Assembly: GCA_014706385.1 (NCBI GenBank)
Contig: JACGZH010000010.1
Location: forward strand, 434,001 to 498,000
DNA from: Phaffia rhodozyma
Taxonomy: Eukaryota > Basidiomycota > Tremellomycetes > Cystofilobasidiales > Mrakiaceae
Direction: 5' to 3'
DNA: 64,000 bases
The notes under the pieces: model-generated
What the model was told of the DNA's origin: nothing
The model's database searches: none
The model's input: only the letters and a program-made list of their open reading frames with translations
Shown here: piece after piece, positions 45,603-57,657 of the stretch
Numbering within the stretch: position 1 is the stretch's first letter
Layout of the letters: every line of letters starts with the position of its first letter
Translations under genes and position numbers: made by a program

Positions 45603-48600
45603 TTATCGTTTCTGCTTCGTAGAAGATGTCTCAGCGTTATTCTCAGAATTATTGTTTGAGATGTAAAGGGAAGAAATGCGGTATGAGACATGATTCAACT
45701 CGAGATGTGTGTCGTCGTGATTCGAATCGATTACTTCTTGTGCGGGAGCATTCAGCGAGCTGTTCTTGAGTAACCAAGTAGAGCAGAAGCAGAGGACAGA
45801 AGCGGCGCCAGCAAAGAAGAAGACTGGGGCAATAGACTTCCGATAGCTGATAGAAGAGATATTTCACATGGTGAATAATGAATAAAAACAATGAAGTTCA
45901 GCAAACAATTTACAAAAGAGCCAAAGAGGAAATGATACGTACGCAATGATGATTCCGGCTTGGTACTCTTTCGGAATGACTGTCCTGATGCCTGCGAAGC
46001 CCTCCCGGACGATAGGAATAAGCGAAGCAGGCAACTCCGGGGCAAACTCTTCAACTTTGTTCGGGATCAGATTGATAAAGATAGCTGCGCCAGGACGAAC
46101 AGAGAGAGATATCAAAGATCCGAGCATGAGCTTGTTGTCTCAAGGTAAAGAATTTCGAGTTGGAGGGACGGACTGCGATGCTCAAAGAAGAACTCACAGG
46201 TAGAGACAGACACGCCGATGATTCGGCCAATAAATCCAAAGAAAGTGATGAGGCCGACCGCTCGAGAGATAAGACCAGGTTCATCTCGGAACTCGACCTG
46301 AAAGACATATAAATGATAGTTCAGCACTTGCAGAAAGAGGGCAGAACTGGAATGATAAGCGCAGATGGAAGATATGTGACACATACCTGGCCTGCGATAA
46401 TGGTATTCTGAATGTATGCAGCCGTCCCTTCGATGATACAAGTAACAAAAGTCCTTCCAAAGAGTTGATCAAAGCTTCTCTAGTTAAGGTCAGCAGCAAA
46501 GCCAGTTTGAGAATTCACTCACCAGCTCCGATTAGAACCTGGTATCCTATTATGATGCGCAAGCTCACTCCGCTGTCCATAGCCCAGTAGAGTAGGCCAC
46601 TGCGAGCGTAAAGATTGATGAACAAGGCAACCTCGAATGAGTGATTAGGGGTCGCTATCTTGTGCAAATGTTCATTTCATGATGACTAACCATCCGATCA
46701 TCACTGGAATAGGCCCAGCGCAGACGATGTACTTGTAGTGACCCGTTTTAGCAACGATCCTGAACAACCGTAGGATGATGGGCAGCGATGAACAACGAAC
46801 GAACTAGTCAATTTGGATTAGTACACAATACAGAAAATTAGAATACAAAGATGCGTACTTGAAAATTTAGAACGTACCGTCCGACAATCAAAAGTAGCGT
46901 GATAAGAACACCAACCATAGAAAGCAGATCAACTCCAGATCTTGTGGCAGAGTCCCCATAGACGGTCTGATAGCTGAAAATTGAAAATGAGATTTTAAAG
47001 AGGTACTGTCAGTTTCAGCAGAGCAGAGAAACATCCGTAAAAAGAAAAAGATGACTAACATAATGACCAAGAAGCAGACCACAGTCATGAATGTTGCCCA
47101 ACCAAAGAATGCTATCAAAGACGCTCCCCTGAAAAGGCCGGTGAGAACACGACGAGACAAGTACACAGTCGGTCAAACATGTTTCTCCACACAACATGAG
47201 AAGAGAAGTTCGCATTGGACATGCATGATGGCCCTTCGTTTCAAGAATTGAATGTCGAACATGGCTCTATCCGGTCTGATGTAGATTGTCCAAACGCATA
47301 ACAACACGCATGTCAGAGGGATGAAAGCGAGTAGGACGATGACCCGTGGGTTTGTCCATACATATTCGATTCCTCCATATTGAAACGCAAGCTGCGGTTA
47401 ATCCCCAAAGAGCAGGTACAGAAGGTTAGAGATCAAGAGATAACGAACAAGAGAAGGGCCATATACGAACAGATATCGAAGCTGTGTGTCCAACGCATAT
47501 GCTCGTTCCGACCCAGTCAAGTTGGACGATCTTTCTCCAAACGGATCTTGAATCATCTCTACCTCCTAAAGCGCTTGATCGTTCAAGCAACACAAAAATC
47601 AAGCCGGAAGCCACAACTCCGATGGGTAGATTGATATAGAAGCACTTGAATGATCCAGACACATAAACCATAATCAGAACGCATGCATCATTTGGTGAAT
47701 ATGAACACGACGTAAGACCTACCCATCTCCAAGAAACATGATCTGTTAAAACACCGCCCACCATTGGGCCCATGACGGATGCGAGACCGAAACAAGCACC
47801 GAACAATGCCAGATACACTTAGGGAAAAGACGACGAACCGTAGCGCAGGAATTTTTGAATTAATTGTCGTCGAATCAGTCTAGCATGAGAACAAAATAGA
47901 TGAGAAGAGTCACGGGTGCACTCACTAGGACGTTCGGCAAGGGTCGTTATCTCCACGGTGATTTGATAAGCAGCCGAGTAGATTCCGGCCCCTCCCAGCC
48001 CAGTTATGGCACGACCTTAGTAAGGGTTTATATCGCTCCGATCAGCCACACAGTAGATGATGCGCATAGGTATCGAAGCAAAAGATGAGAGCGCAAGACA
48101 AACCAACGATCAGGACGGCCATGTTGGGTGCGATGCCACAAACCAGACTACCGATCTCTAAAACAAACACGGCGGAGAGAAGGATAACTTTTGAAGGAAA
48201 CACTGCCAACATCTGACCAAACATGAGAGTAGATCCAGCCATAGTGAGATAGAACCCGTTAAACAGCCAAGATACCTGTTTGAGTGAATCAAATGCAGAG
48301 ATGACATTGGGGCTAGAATCATGTTTCATAGAGAACAGTCCAGGTTATTCGTATGCATATGAGGAGAAAGAGTGGTCTGTAGAAGTTCATTGACTAACGT
48401 AGCGGTGGTGACAATCAACTGATCCACTAATAGAATCGGAAAAGCGTACCATGAACGCATCCTGATCTTAGCATACGTACAACCGTGTAGAAGACAGCGA
48501 TGACAAGGAGAGGAAGAGATGGTAGCTACTCACGAGCGAACAGGAACAAACACATCAAAATACTCATGAAGACAATGATGAACCGGCCTTTCTTCCTCCG

Positions 48601-48738
48601 ATCAGGGATGTCTGTGAGACCATCAGCACTCTGAGCTTCCATCATGGAGGAATCGTTGCGCTTGCTCAGAGATAGACGAGCTTCAACGGAGGGTAACGTA
48701 GGAGACTTTGGTAATGAGTACATTATGTTCGTCGCCAT
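45603..48738 (-). CDS. Major facilitator drug:H+ antiporter, DHA2 (14-helix) type
   Basis: A membrane exporter of small toxic compounds, driven by protons. The ATG at 48738 begins MATNIMYSLPKSPTLP, then a cytosolic N-terminus and the first helix (RFIIVFMSILMCLFLFA, about 48530-48590). LLVDQLIVTTAT (about 48408-48440) matches motif D1 (LDxTIVxxALP) of DHA transporters, here interrupted by an intron. VSWLFNGFYLTMAGSTLMFG is at about 48200-48270. The RxxxGxGGAGxY motif B appears as RAITGLGGAGIYSAAYQ (about 47975-48010). Motif C, GACFGLASVMGPMVGGVL (about 47750-47810), is the antiporter signature G-x8-GP-x2-GG. FYINLPIGVV (about 47610-47650) is typical of DHA2. About ten exons. The end SSTKQKR has TAA 45605-45603. 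Motif A is degenerate (VFPSK for FGRK). Confidence 0.9.
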
Positions 48739-50058
48739 CTTGATCGAATGTAGAGGAGAAGAAGACAAGATGGTAAACGAATAAATATACAAATATAGTA
48801 GAGAAGCAGAAAAGATAGAAATTGAAGGAAGATCAGAAGATGATAGCTTTCATTAATATCAGCTTTTCATCGATATCAGCTTTTCATTGATGCACGCAGT
48901 GTTATCGAAAGAAACTGAGCTGAAGAATCCGGTCAGTGCTGTCTATAGGGCTTGTCTGAATGGATGCAGGATAAGCATCAAGCATTTACGGGTAAGGGAC
49001 CCAATGTCTGGACCAGATATTCAATCGTGAGTAAGCTATCTAGTATGGCAGGTCAGGTCAGAGAGGGCCCAAGGCTGAACGTGAACTCTATATCGTCGAC
49101 GACGACGACGATAACAACAACAGAACCTGATCGACCTTCTGCGGATTGTTCGGACGATATCTGTTGAGTTATCAGGGCAATTCGCTGAACGTGGCCCGAA
49201 GAAGGTTGAGAAGAGCGCCTAGTTCGGAGCAGGTACTTTATCTTGTATCTTCTTATATCTTTTGCGTGTGTGATCTTCTTGCGGAACTCATTTTAGGAGC
49301 CGAAACTTTCCTCCCAGCTTGCGCGCTCCCGAGAAAGCATTAGAGGATGGGCCGAATGATAACAACACAAACTTTCTATACAGAACGAGAGTTCCTTGTT
49401 GACTTTCTCTCTTCTTTGTCTTCGGGTTTGTAAACAACTGTCTTCGATGTCTATCTTAGGATGTCGATGGCGAGTCTTTGGCAGCAATCGTCCCGATACA
49501 GCCTTGTATACCACCTAGTCCATTTCTTCCCTCGTTTAACATTTTAAACATCTAACACAACATCAGACACAGTTTCAATAACTGGAGGTGGGCTGTTTCG
49601 GTGTCAGAAGATGAATATATGCTCGGTAAAGGAGCAACAAGGTCGAGTGAATGATAGAGGATGTGGATGTTCTCTTGACTGTCCTCTGTGATTGACATTG
49701 GAAGAAGGGGATTATAAACACATCGTCTGAGGGTACCTCGCACGACCTTAATCTTTTCTTCCTTCTGTTCCTCGCTCATATCAGGCAGAAAAGAACACAA
49801 ATTGACAAGGACGAAAAGAAGCAGCACACGATTTCGACGGACAACATGCTACGTCCCGGACTGATTCTTGAGGTTTCTTATCTAATGTATCAGTCCCACT
49901 TTCGCTCGCTTCCCCCGACGGCCAAGCCCGAACGGACGCGTTTAATTGTTCATCGATCACCCAGACGCGTCTCGATATATATTACCCATCAATCAACCCA
50001 TCAACCAACCGACCGTTGATCGCACCTAACGGCCGTTGCTGCTGCTACTTCTGTTCCT
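48739..50058. promoter_or_regulatory. Divergent intergenic region
   Basis: 1.3 kb between divergent starts. A 20-base phrase (ATATCAGCTTTTCAT with its flanks) occurs twice in tandem at about 48855-48890. A minus-strand open frame (49552-49827; inner ATG gives MSEEQKEEKIKVVRGTLRR) could be a small gene, but it has no homolog I recognise and no supporting context. The 100 bases before 50059 are CA/CT-rich, as expected for a 5' leader. Confidence 0.4.
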
Positions 50059-52399
50059 ATGGACAACCAAACCGACTGCTCACCATGCCTTCCACCCAAG
50101 ACGATAGATCCAGACTCGATCTATTCCCCTCTACATAGTCTCGCTAATAAATTTTCGACTCTCCCGTCCTCATCGTCCAGCTCGAATATTGGCTCGGACT
50201 ATCAGTCCCCTGCATTCGACACGCTCTCCGGGTTTGCTCCGTTGGATATGTTTGCTGCCTCTCCTAAACCCGACAACTACAGCGATAATGACGACTATGA
50301 GGCTGAGAAATTAAAGGATTATGAGGAGGAGGCGACCGTTCGCATAAGGCAGCGAAAGCAAGAAGCTCACGCCGACGAGGAAGACGATCATCAAAAAAGA
50401 TTCACAATCGGATCTGTCAAGGTTCACACCCCTAGCATCTGTGAAAACGAGAAGGGTGCCACTCTCAGAGACTCATACTTTGACGGATCAAATGTTGAGA
50501 ACCCCGGGTATGCTCACTCTCAGAAACCGACATTCTCTCGTCCATCTCATGGCCAAGGTCAAGAAGGAGAAGAAGAAGAAGAAGAAGGGATAGATGAGGA
50601 CGTGATGGTGACAAGGAGAGATTCGGACGTGCCGCTTTCAACAGTGTTTGGACCTCAGCTTCGAAAGTTTGACGAGAGTCCACCTTGGGAAACGGACAAA
50701 ACTTCTCTCAGCCCATCTCTCGCGCCTCTCAGCCCTTTAGGGTCGTCCCTGATCTTCAGTAGAATGAAACCTTCGCGGTCTCCTTCTTCATCAGAATCTG
50801 ATCCCTCGTCGCCTTCTACTGAACTGGCCAATGTGAGCATTAGAACAACGCCCCAGTCTCTCCGAGTGATCACACCCGATGGAGTCACCCATCCGTCTCC
50901 TTCTTTTCTCCAAGGTGTGTCTTCTCCTGAAACTCCTCTCGAAACGTTGATCTCAGGAAGAAAGGATAAGGATAAGACGAGATTGAAAGGAGGCATAGGT
51001 GGGCTCTGGAAAGGGTTTGGAGGACGGATCCGAGGGAAAAAGGGGGAAGAATCCAACACGGACGGCCTAGGCTTTGATTTTGACTCAACATCCACGCCAG
51101 GTTCAAGAGTGAGTGATAATCGGCCTACCGAGGGAGAGGTCCGAGGAGAAATTGCGGTTGAGAACGTTGTAGAGGAGACCAGGACCGATCAGAACGTTGA
51201 CGAGACGTCGAACACCAAACAAACCCTGTTGTTGTGAGTCTTTCCTTCTCGGCCCTGTCTTTCATTTGGGTCAAAGCCCAGCGATAGAACGGTCGTTGAC
51301 AATCTTATGTCTCTGTGTCGAACAAATAAAAAGATCTCCTGTGGCGTTCACATCGACCCTTCGTAGCCCACTCTCGCCGAGCTCGCCATTGACATATACC
51401 CAAGTTGCACACAACCTACCCCGTCCATCCCCTGTGTTCTCCACTTCTGGCCCGCCCAGCCCATCATCGCCCAACCGTCGACCGAACGGGCTGTACTCGC
51501 CTGGTGGTTCGATCGCCGGTCCTTCCGCCTACACGTCCTATAGCGCCCTCTCCAGTCCAGGCGGCAGCGCCAGCATTCGAACAGGCTTGGAAGCCAACCT
51601 CGGACCGAACGGATGCCCGATAGGTACTCTCCAAGGAGGGTTCAAGTTGATCCCCTTGGATGAAGCTCTTAAGCGGAAGAACGCGCTCAACCAGATGAGC
51701 TCAAGAGAAAACCTACGGGACGACCGGCCGAATCGAACAGCATCTGTCGGTGGAAGCCTTCGGAAGCTCTTTGGTGGGAACGCAAGAGGAGAGACAGATA
51801 GAGAAGACGCCGAAGGTGGACAATCAGCCGCCGAAGGTGAGACTGAGGGCAGAGGTCTCACCCCGAGTTCATCCACCGGTTCGTTCGCCAGATCGTCGTT
51901 CTCATTCGTCAGCTCTCCCGTCAAGAGGGAGATCCTTCGGGTCGACAACAGACAGGATGGGGATGATACCGGGTGGAACCAACCGTCCCTGTCAGAGGAA
52001 GACACGCCCAGATTGCCGGGTTCGCCAAAGTTGAGAATCATGTGTTCGATGGGTTCTCTGGTCGAACAAGACCAGGCCAGTGACGATGATGACGACGACC
52101 CCGGTTGGAGAAGGGACGATGGTTGGGCTGAGGTTCGCCGGTTGAAGATCGAGCACGCGAGAGAAAGAGCGGCCTGGAAGAAGAAAACGGCAGATTACCA
52201 GGTTTGTCTTTTCGTGCGTGAACCTTCAAGAGAGACCCTCCTCCCGGGGATGAATTCCTTGTGACTGAATAATTCTGTCTTTGTCCTCTTCTCTCTGTCT
52301 TGTGCATGCGACAACTAGAACCAGATTCAGATGCTTCAAAGGCTTTTGAAGGAGGCGACCGAGCGAGACTCTGACAATCCGCCGATGACCCCTGTGTGA
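50059..52399 (+). CDS. Disordered Ser/Pro-rich protein with C-terminal coiled coil
   Basis: Exon 1 runs from ATG 50059 to a GTGAGT donor at about 51234. It codes for a Ser/Pro/Glu-rich sequence with acidic runs (EGEEEEEEGIDEDV) and a basic glycine-rich segment (KGGIGGLWKGFGGRIRGKKG, about 50985-51045). The second exon starts at about 51331 with SPVAFTSTLRSPLSPS. It holds a small conserved-looking core (GCPIGTLQGGFKLIPLDEALK, about 51610-51675) and an acidic block DDDDDDPGWRRDDGW. The end is a coiled coil, AEVRRLKIEHARERAAWKKK, that continues into the last exon (QIQMLQRLLKEATERDSD) with TGA 52397-52399. About 730 residues. No known domain. The coiled coil suggests dimerisation or recruitment to a complex. 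Confidence 0.7.
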
Positions 52400-53056
52400 A
52401 CAGATGAGCATCTAGGTTGAGTGTATATGTGTGTTTTTGTATGTTGTGATCTAATATTGTATATGTTTCTTTTTTTCTCCCTCGACTCTCTGATCAATCC
52501 GATCTAGACTCAAGCATCATCCTTCTGATCGCTTGGCTGACGTTTCCAATGCCACTCTCTCATGTGTCTTTTTTTCTTCGTTGTTCCTTCACATGACGCA
52601 CGATCTGTGAAACGCACATACATGTGCTAACTGTGTTTGCCTCTGAGGAATAGAATTCAAACGGGTTAACATGTTCATACTGATAAAATCTCTCGGGAAA
52701 GAGAACGAATCCGCGTCTAATCTTTACGTTCATTCTCTTTTGCAAAGTCTCAACAATGACTGTGTTCGTCATCATGCTACTCAAAGTTCCCTTCATGCTC
52801 CCTTGTTACAAGTCCAACCGATCAGGAATTCATATAGAATTCGAAGGATATACGCTATCGACTCATGCTAGCTAAGGTAGCTTCGATCTCCCGTTTGACC
52901 AGAGTCGAAGGCGCAGCTTTGCTTAGTTGTCTGATCGGTCAAATCGAAGAAGGTCAGCAAAGAGGAAAGGGGGGGGGGGAGGGGCCGAAAAAAAGGAGTT
53001 CGAATAGAGAGAATTTATAGGTCAGCAGGTTTCCTTATCAAGAAGGTGAGAGTATT
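52400..53056. other. Convergent intergenic region
   Basis: 3' flanks of the coiled-coil protein gene and VPS16. It contains a G-run (about 52970-52985). No coding frame or RNA gene was recognised. Confidence 0.4.
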
Positions 53057-56000
53057 CAACAGAGGACGAACTCTAGGCGGGCCTTGTCACCACGTTCTTT
53101 ACACTCCTGTGCGGCAGCAGAGTAATCTCCACATTTCACATACAAATCCTTGAATCGTTACGTCGTCGTTGTTGTTGTTGTTGTTTTTTTTTAATGGGTG
53201 GTGGGGTTTTGATGTGGGTTTTTTCCGGGTGAGAACGTAAATACGAGATCAGATATGCCTTCCATTGCGTCATAAAGCAAGAAAGGAAACTTACGACTCG
53301 AACTTTTGTCTCGCAGCGGCCGACATACCGAGCACCTTCTCTCGGAAACCCCTTTGCACAAAGCAAATTCACAAAAGGCTCGTACCCGATGGGTGACTTT
53401 TTGGATTTCGCGAAACTCTCTAGCGAAGGCCAGTCTTGAACGGATACGAGCGCTTGAAGCTTGATGTACCAGTACCTATTGTGATAGATATTATTTATTA
53501 TTAGTATCATTGTTATTTTGAAAGGGATTACATGCAGCACAAACAGTCCTCATTATTTAACACATGAAACATGAAAGACAAAGGGAGATAGGAGGGAAAC
53601 AGCGAGAGAGAAAGAGATGGACGAACCGTTTATCAGGTACTTTGAAATCCACCCGGACTCTCTCCGCTCGTTTCCCGTAACCACCAGCGATCAACGCACT
53701 GATCGTCCCGTTGACAGAGAGGCCTGCGAGTGAAATCTTGTTCTCTTGTTCCTTCTCAATCTGCCGTTGAGCGGCAAGAAGCTGATAGGCATCGTCCATC
53801 GTCTTGGGGATCAAGTCCAATGTCGATAGATAAGATGACATCAGCTAGGGAAGTTGGCGAGTTCAGCGGTATAGGGAGACATACCTTCGATTCGAATGAA
53901 AGATCTCTATCCTCGGAGAAAAACTTTGAAGCCGCTTTGAACGCAGCCAACCGTTCGGTTGCGTCCTATTTGATTTCACCATCAACCACTAAGCTATCAG
54001 TGAATCTAGCCTTCCCAGATCTAAGAAGAAAATAGGAAGAGGAGGAGAAGAAGAAGAGAAAGGAAGAAGTCAAAGAAATTTACCGAAGACTGATAACCCT
54101 CTTCTAACCTCAACCTTGCACTCTCCAGCCTCCTATCATCCTGATAATAGAAATCTTTCAACATCTCTCTGTCCTGCTCTTTTGCATATAACTCAAGAAG
54201 CGCAGCGGCTGATGGTCTGTCGTCTACGATTCGGAAAAAGTCGCCGAGCACCAAGCGGGATTTAAGATGGAGGAGGACATGATAGACTTGATTCCGGAAG
54301 GAGAGAGCATATTGATATGACCTTAGCTTCTATGACGGTGTTTACCAATTCGAAAAAGCAGAACGTACCAAGATCTGTATCTCCACTATCGATCGCTTTA
54401 TCAAACGCCAATCTATCCTCTCGCATGCTCAACAGAAGCGGGACTTGATTCGCCGCTCTGGGCTCATGGTTCAACAACTGAACCAGACACCCAATAATTG
54501 AGGACAAGATCTTGTCTACACAAGGGAGAAGAGAAAGGGAAGGAAAGAAACAAAGAGAGGAAGAGAGGACAAACCAGAGTAGCCAGCCCCTTCCTTCCGG
54601 CTCCCCACGCCATCTTTGCTACACCTGCAAACCTTCCTCTGACCCCGCCTTCCTCTTCTACCCCTCCTTGACCGGATTCGCTTGCGCCCGCCCCGTTCGA
54701 CATCCTGCTGACTCCGCCCTTCAACTTGCTCACGATCTCTCTGCAGAGCTCTTCGTCATCCCTTCCTGGCGCACTCGTGATCTTTGCGCACGCCCAGTGT
54801 TCAAGAATTGGATCTGGATCAAGAGATAGGAATGAGGCGAGGCGAAGGGCAAGAAGATGCATGTTCCGGGTGGTCAATAGCTGGAGAATTGTCGTCGGTG
54901 GTAGTCGGATGTATCTTTTGGTTCGTTCAGAACAGGTTTCCCAGAACAGGGAGAAGGATAGAGGGATTAGACTTTTTCTTGTCAAAGGACGAAAAGGATG
55001 AAAGGAAGAAAAAGAAACAAGAGTGTAAAGACGACACGACACGTACTGCTCCCAGCTGACGCCGACGCCAACGTCCCACTCTCTTAGACAGTTGATCACC
55101 CGTAGCTCTCTCCCTCTTTCGGCCACTCCTAGATCTCCCTCACCCTCTTCGCCGTCGAGGTAAGCTCTAGCCCAAACTGCTGCCTTGAGACAGACCTTCT
55201 GCATGCCCGGTGCCCAAAGATGAACGGCAGCATCTAGAATACCTAATATAGCTGCTGAGAGATCTGGACGGAGCAGTTGGAGAAGGGAGGATGAGCGAAG
55301 AGATCGAGCGAGATGGGCGGTGTAGGCTTCTAGGAGAAGTGACGTTGGGTGAGACGAGCCAGGAAGAAGAAGATGCAAGATTGGGGCTATGGGGTGGGTA
55401 GAAAGCAACAGTATTGAGAGTCAAGATCGAAGCGGAATTGTTCGGTAGTAGCGATCAGAACCAGAGGATAAGGACATAGAAAGGACATCAGAAGGATATA
55501 GGAAGAACTTACGAGGGACTTTCTGAATGAAATCACTAGATTCAGGAGAGATGACACGAAGACCGTCGATCTCTGTCACAAGATGAACCGGACCAGAGTA
55601 TACATATCTTATGTGTTTGTTCATATCGTTATATTGCGTAAGAATGGCAGGTGAGTGGGAAATCTAAGAAGCTGGCTCAAGCGAGAGTGAAGAAGAGAAA
55701 AAGACATGGAGAGTACTAACTTCAAACTCCCACCCCCTGGTCCACAGAGCACGACCCTTCCTCCCCCGTCTTCTCCTCCCTCGTCCCAAGCGCAACCGAC
55801 CGCGTCCTCACCACACCATCCCACGCCACTCGGTTTCCTGCCTCCCCCGCTAGACTCCCATCTCTCGATTTCCTCTGCGGCTTGGTCGGGAGAAGCACCT
55901 AAGAGAGAACTATAAGGGATTGTAGCATGGGATGTCTGAAAGTCGGACGAGACAACCCAGATCGAAGGTCCAGAATGAGGAGAAGTGGGAGGAGGAGGTA

Positions 56001-57167
56001 AGAGAAGGGCGAGCAGTCGACCTGATGGCGATGGATGGAGCGATAAGAATGGACCAGCGGAGAGGCGCTTGGATGGTGGAATGAGAGGGAAACTTTGGTC
56101 AGTTGACTACGCGTATGCGCGCGCAAGAGTGACAGCAGATAGAGAGAGAGAGGAGGGAACGGAACTCCGGGTGGACCCTTACCTGATCTACACAATCCTC
56201 TTCGTCGAGACTGACCAAGGTCTTGTCAACGCTGACAAGCACGCCTATCTGCCTACTCTCCGTCCCTCCTGGTTCCAAAACAGCCCAACACCCAACCTCG
56301 CCTGCTGTAGCTACGTCCTCCCCGGCTGACTCTCCAGCTAACTTGACATCCGCCAGCTTTTTAGCCCCTCCGACTGCTACAGGCCCTACCGAGCCACTCT
56401 CCCTTCTTCCCAGTTTGACATCCCAGAAGGACCCTTTCAGCGTCCGTACGACGAATCCGCCGTCATACATCTTTGCCTCTCTGATCCCTTCTATCCCGAC
56501 CTGGCCGCCGATCTGGAACGTCTCGTACGAGCCGGACGGCGACGGATTTGAGGAAGCCGAGGCGGATGAGAGGGAGGAGGAGGATCCAGGAGGATAGATC
56601 CGATATGTTGAGTCTTCAGCCAGAAGAAGCAAGTACGAAGTGCCTGGTATATATTCGAACAAGATTGGCTGGGTGAATGAGGACGATGACGACGACGCAG
56701 AGGACGTGGTCAGAGTCGACATGGGGACGGTTGAGAGAGGGATGGAGGAGGAAGTATACGTCTGGATTTGAGAGGTCGAAGATGAAGAGGACGAGGTATA
56801 AGGTGTAGGGATTGTTGGATTTCTCAACATAGCTAAAGTAGGACCATCATCAGCATCGAATCCGAAACGTCGTCAAGCTTTCGTTCCGCCTTGGACCCTC
56901 TATATATGCCACGTTGACGGAAGGAGAAGAAAGAGAACAGACAAACCGATAGGGCCTCCGTTTTTATCGACAGATACATAGAATCGATCCAGATGTCTGA
57001 CTGTCCATGAAAGATCATACAGATGAACGTTCCTGTAGAACGTATCTTCCAGTGTCTGCCAGCTGAGGAAGAGAGATGAGAGACGATCGTCGTTAGTGGT
57101 TTCCCAGCCAAGGAGAACAGTGAACAGGAACTGACTCAGCCGCTGCGTCCTCTAGAAGGTTTGCCAT
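53057..57167 (-). CDS. VPS16: Vps16, HOPS/CORVET tethering subunit
   Basis: A core subunit of the HOPS and CORVET complexes on vacuoles and endosomes; it binds Vps33 and supports membrane fusion. The start ATG at 57167 ([10 protein letters not shown]) is chosen because a GTCAGT donor joins it in frame to [17 protein letters not shown] (about 57005-57060), the classic Vps16 beginning. This is followed by [12 protein letters not shown] and [11 protein letters not shown] (about 56800-56830), which match the family's GGPIA-x-x-RNP. The N-terminal beta-propeller region is 56100-56830. The helical C-terminal solenoid comes from exons between 53057 and 55410 (for example [22 protein letters not shown], with [24 protein letters not shown] at about 54160-54250). 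It ends in [20 protein letters not shown] and TGA 53059-53057, like Vps16 ends. More than ten exons. Low-complexity Ser runs in the propeller part are an oddity. Confidence 0.9.
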
Positions 57168-57657
57168 CGATAAGAGAGCTCCTAAGGAGACTCGTTGCAC
57201 GATGGATGGTTTGGATGCTCGGCAAAGATGGCCAGAGATGATGGAGGTGATGAGCCAAGTGGAGAGATGATGGACGAGAATCTCATTCTGGTCGTTAACC
57301 CTAACTACGTCTAAGAGATACATCTCGAGATTTGCCCGGCAAATAGTTGGTTGAACATCTTCAGCTTTGTCTTTGATCGCTCTCATGTGCTCAAGATGAA
57401 GAGATCGTTGATCAGGTTCACAGGCTCACATGTTGTGTATAGAAAGAATTGCATATTGAATGAGCGGAGACGTTAAACATAGTACAACATTCGATCGTCC
57501 ACTCGTCTGGACGTCGCTTTCTAGATCGACTGCAGTCTTCGTTGATGTTGGTGTTTGGCATTCATGACTTGGCTGCGTTACCCTTCTCGGTTCGGTATAG
57601 TTCATCCACTGAGGATTTCTGATGCATTTTTTTTTTGCCAAAAATCTTGACCCGTAT
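57168..57657. promoter_or_regulatory. Probable VPS16 promoter region
   Basis: 490 bases between VPS16 and the end of the next minus-strand gene. An open frame (57093-57386) reads through here and into the VPS16 first exon; its upstream part is likely noncoding. No other gene supported. Confidence 0.35.

Noticed and set aside
57093..57386. A 97-residue minus-strand frame before VPS16
   Set aside because: Its downstream part is the VPS16 first exon, but the upstream residues show no Vps16 match; the ATG at 57167 gives the family-like beginning.
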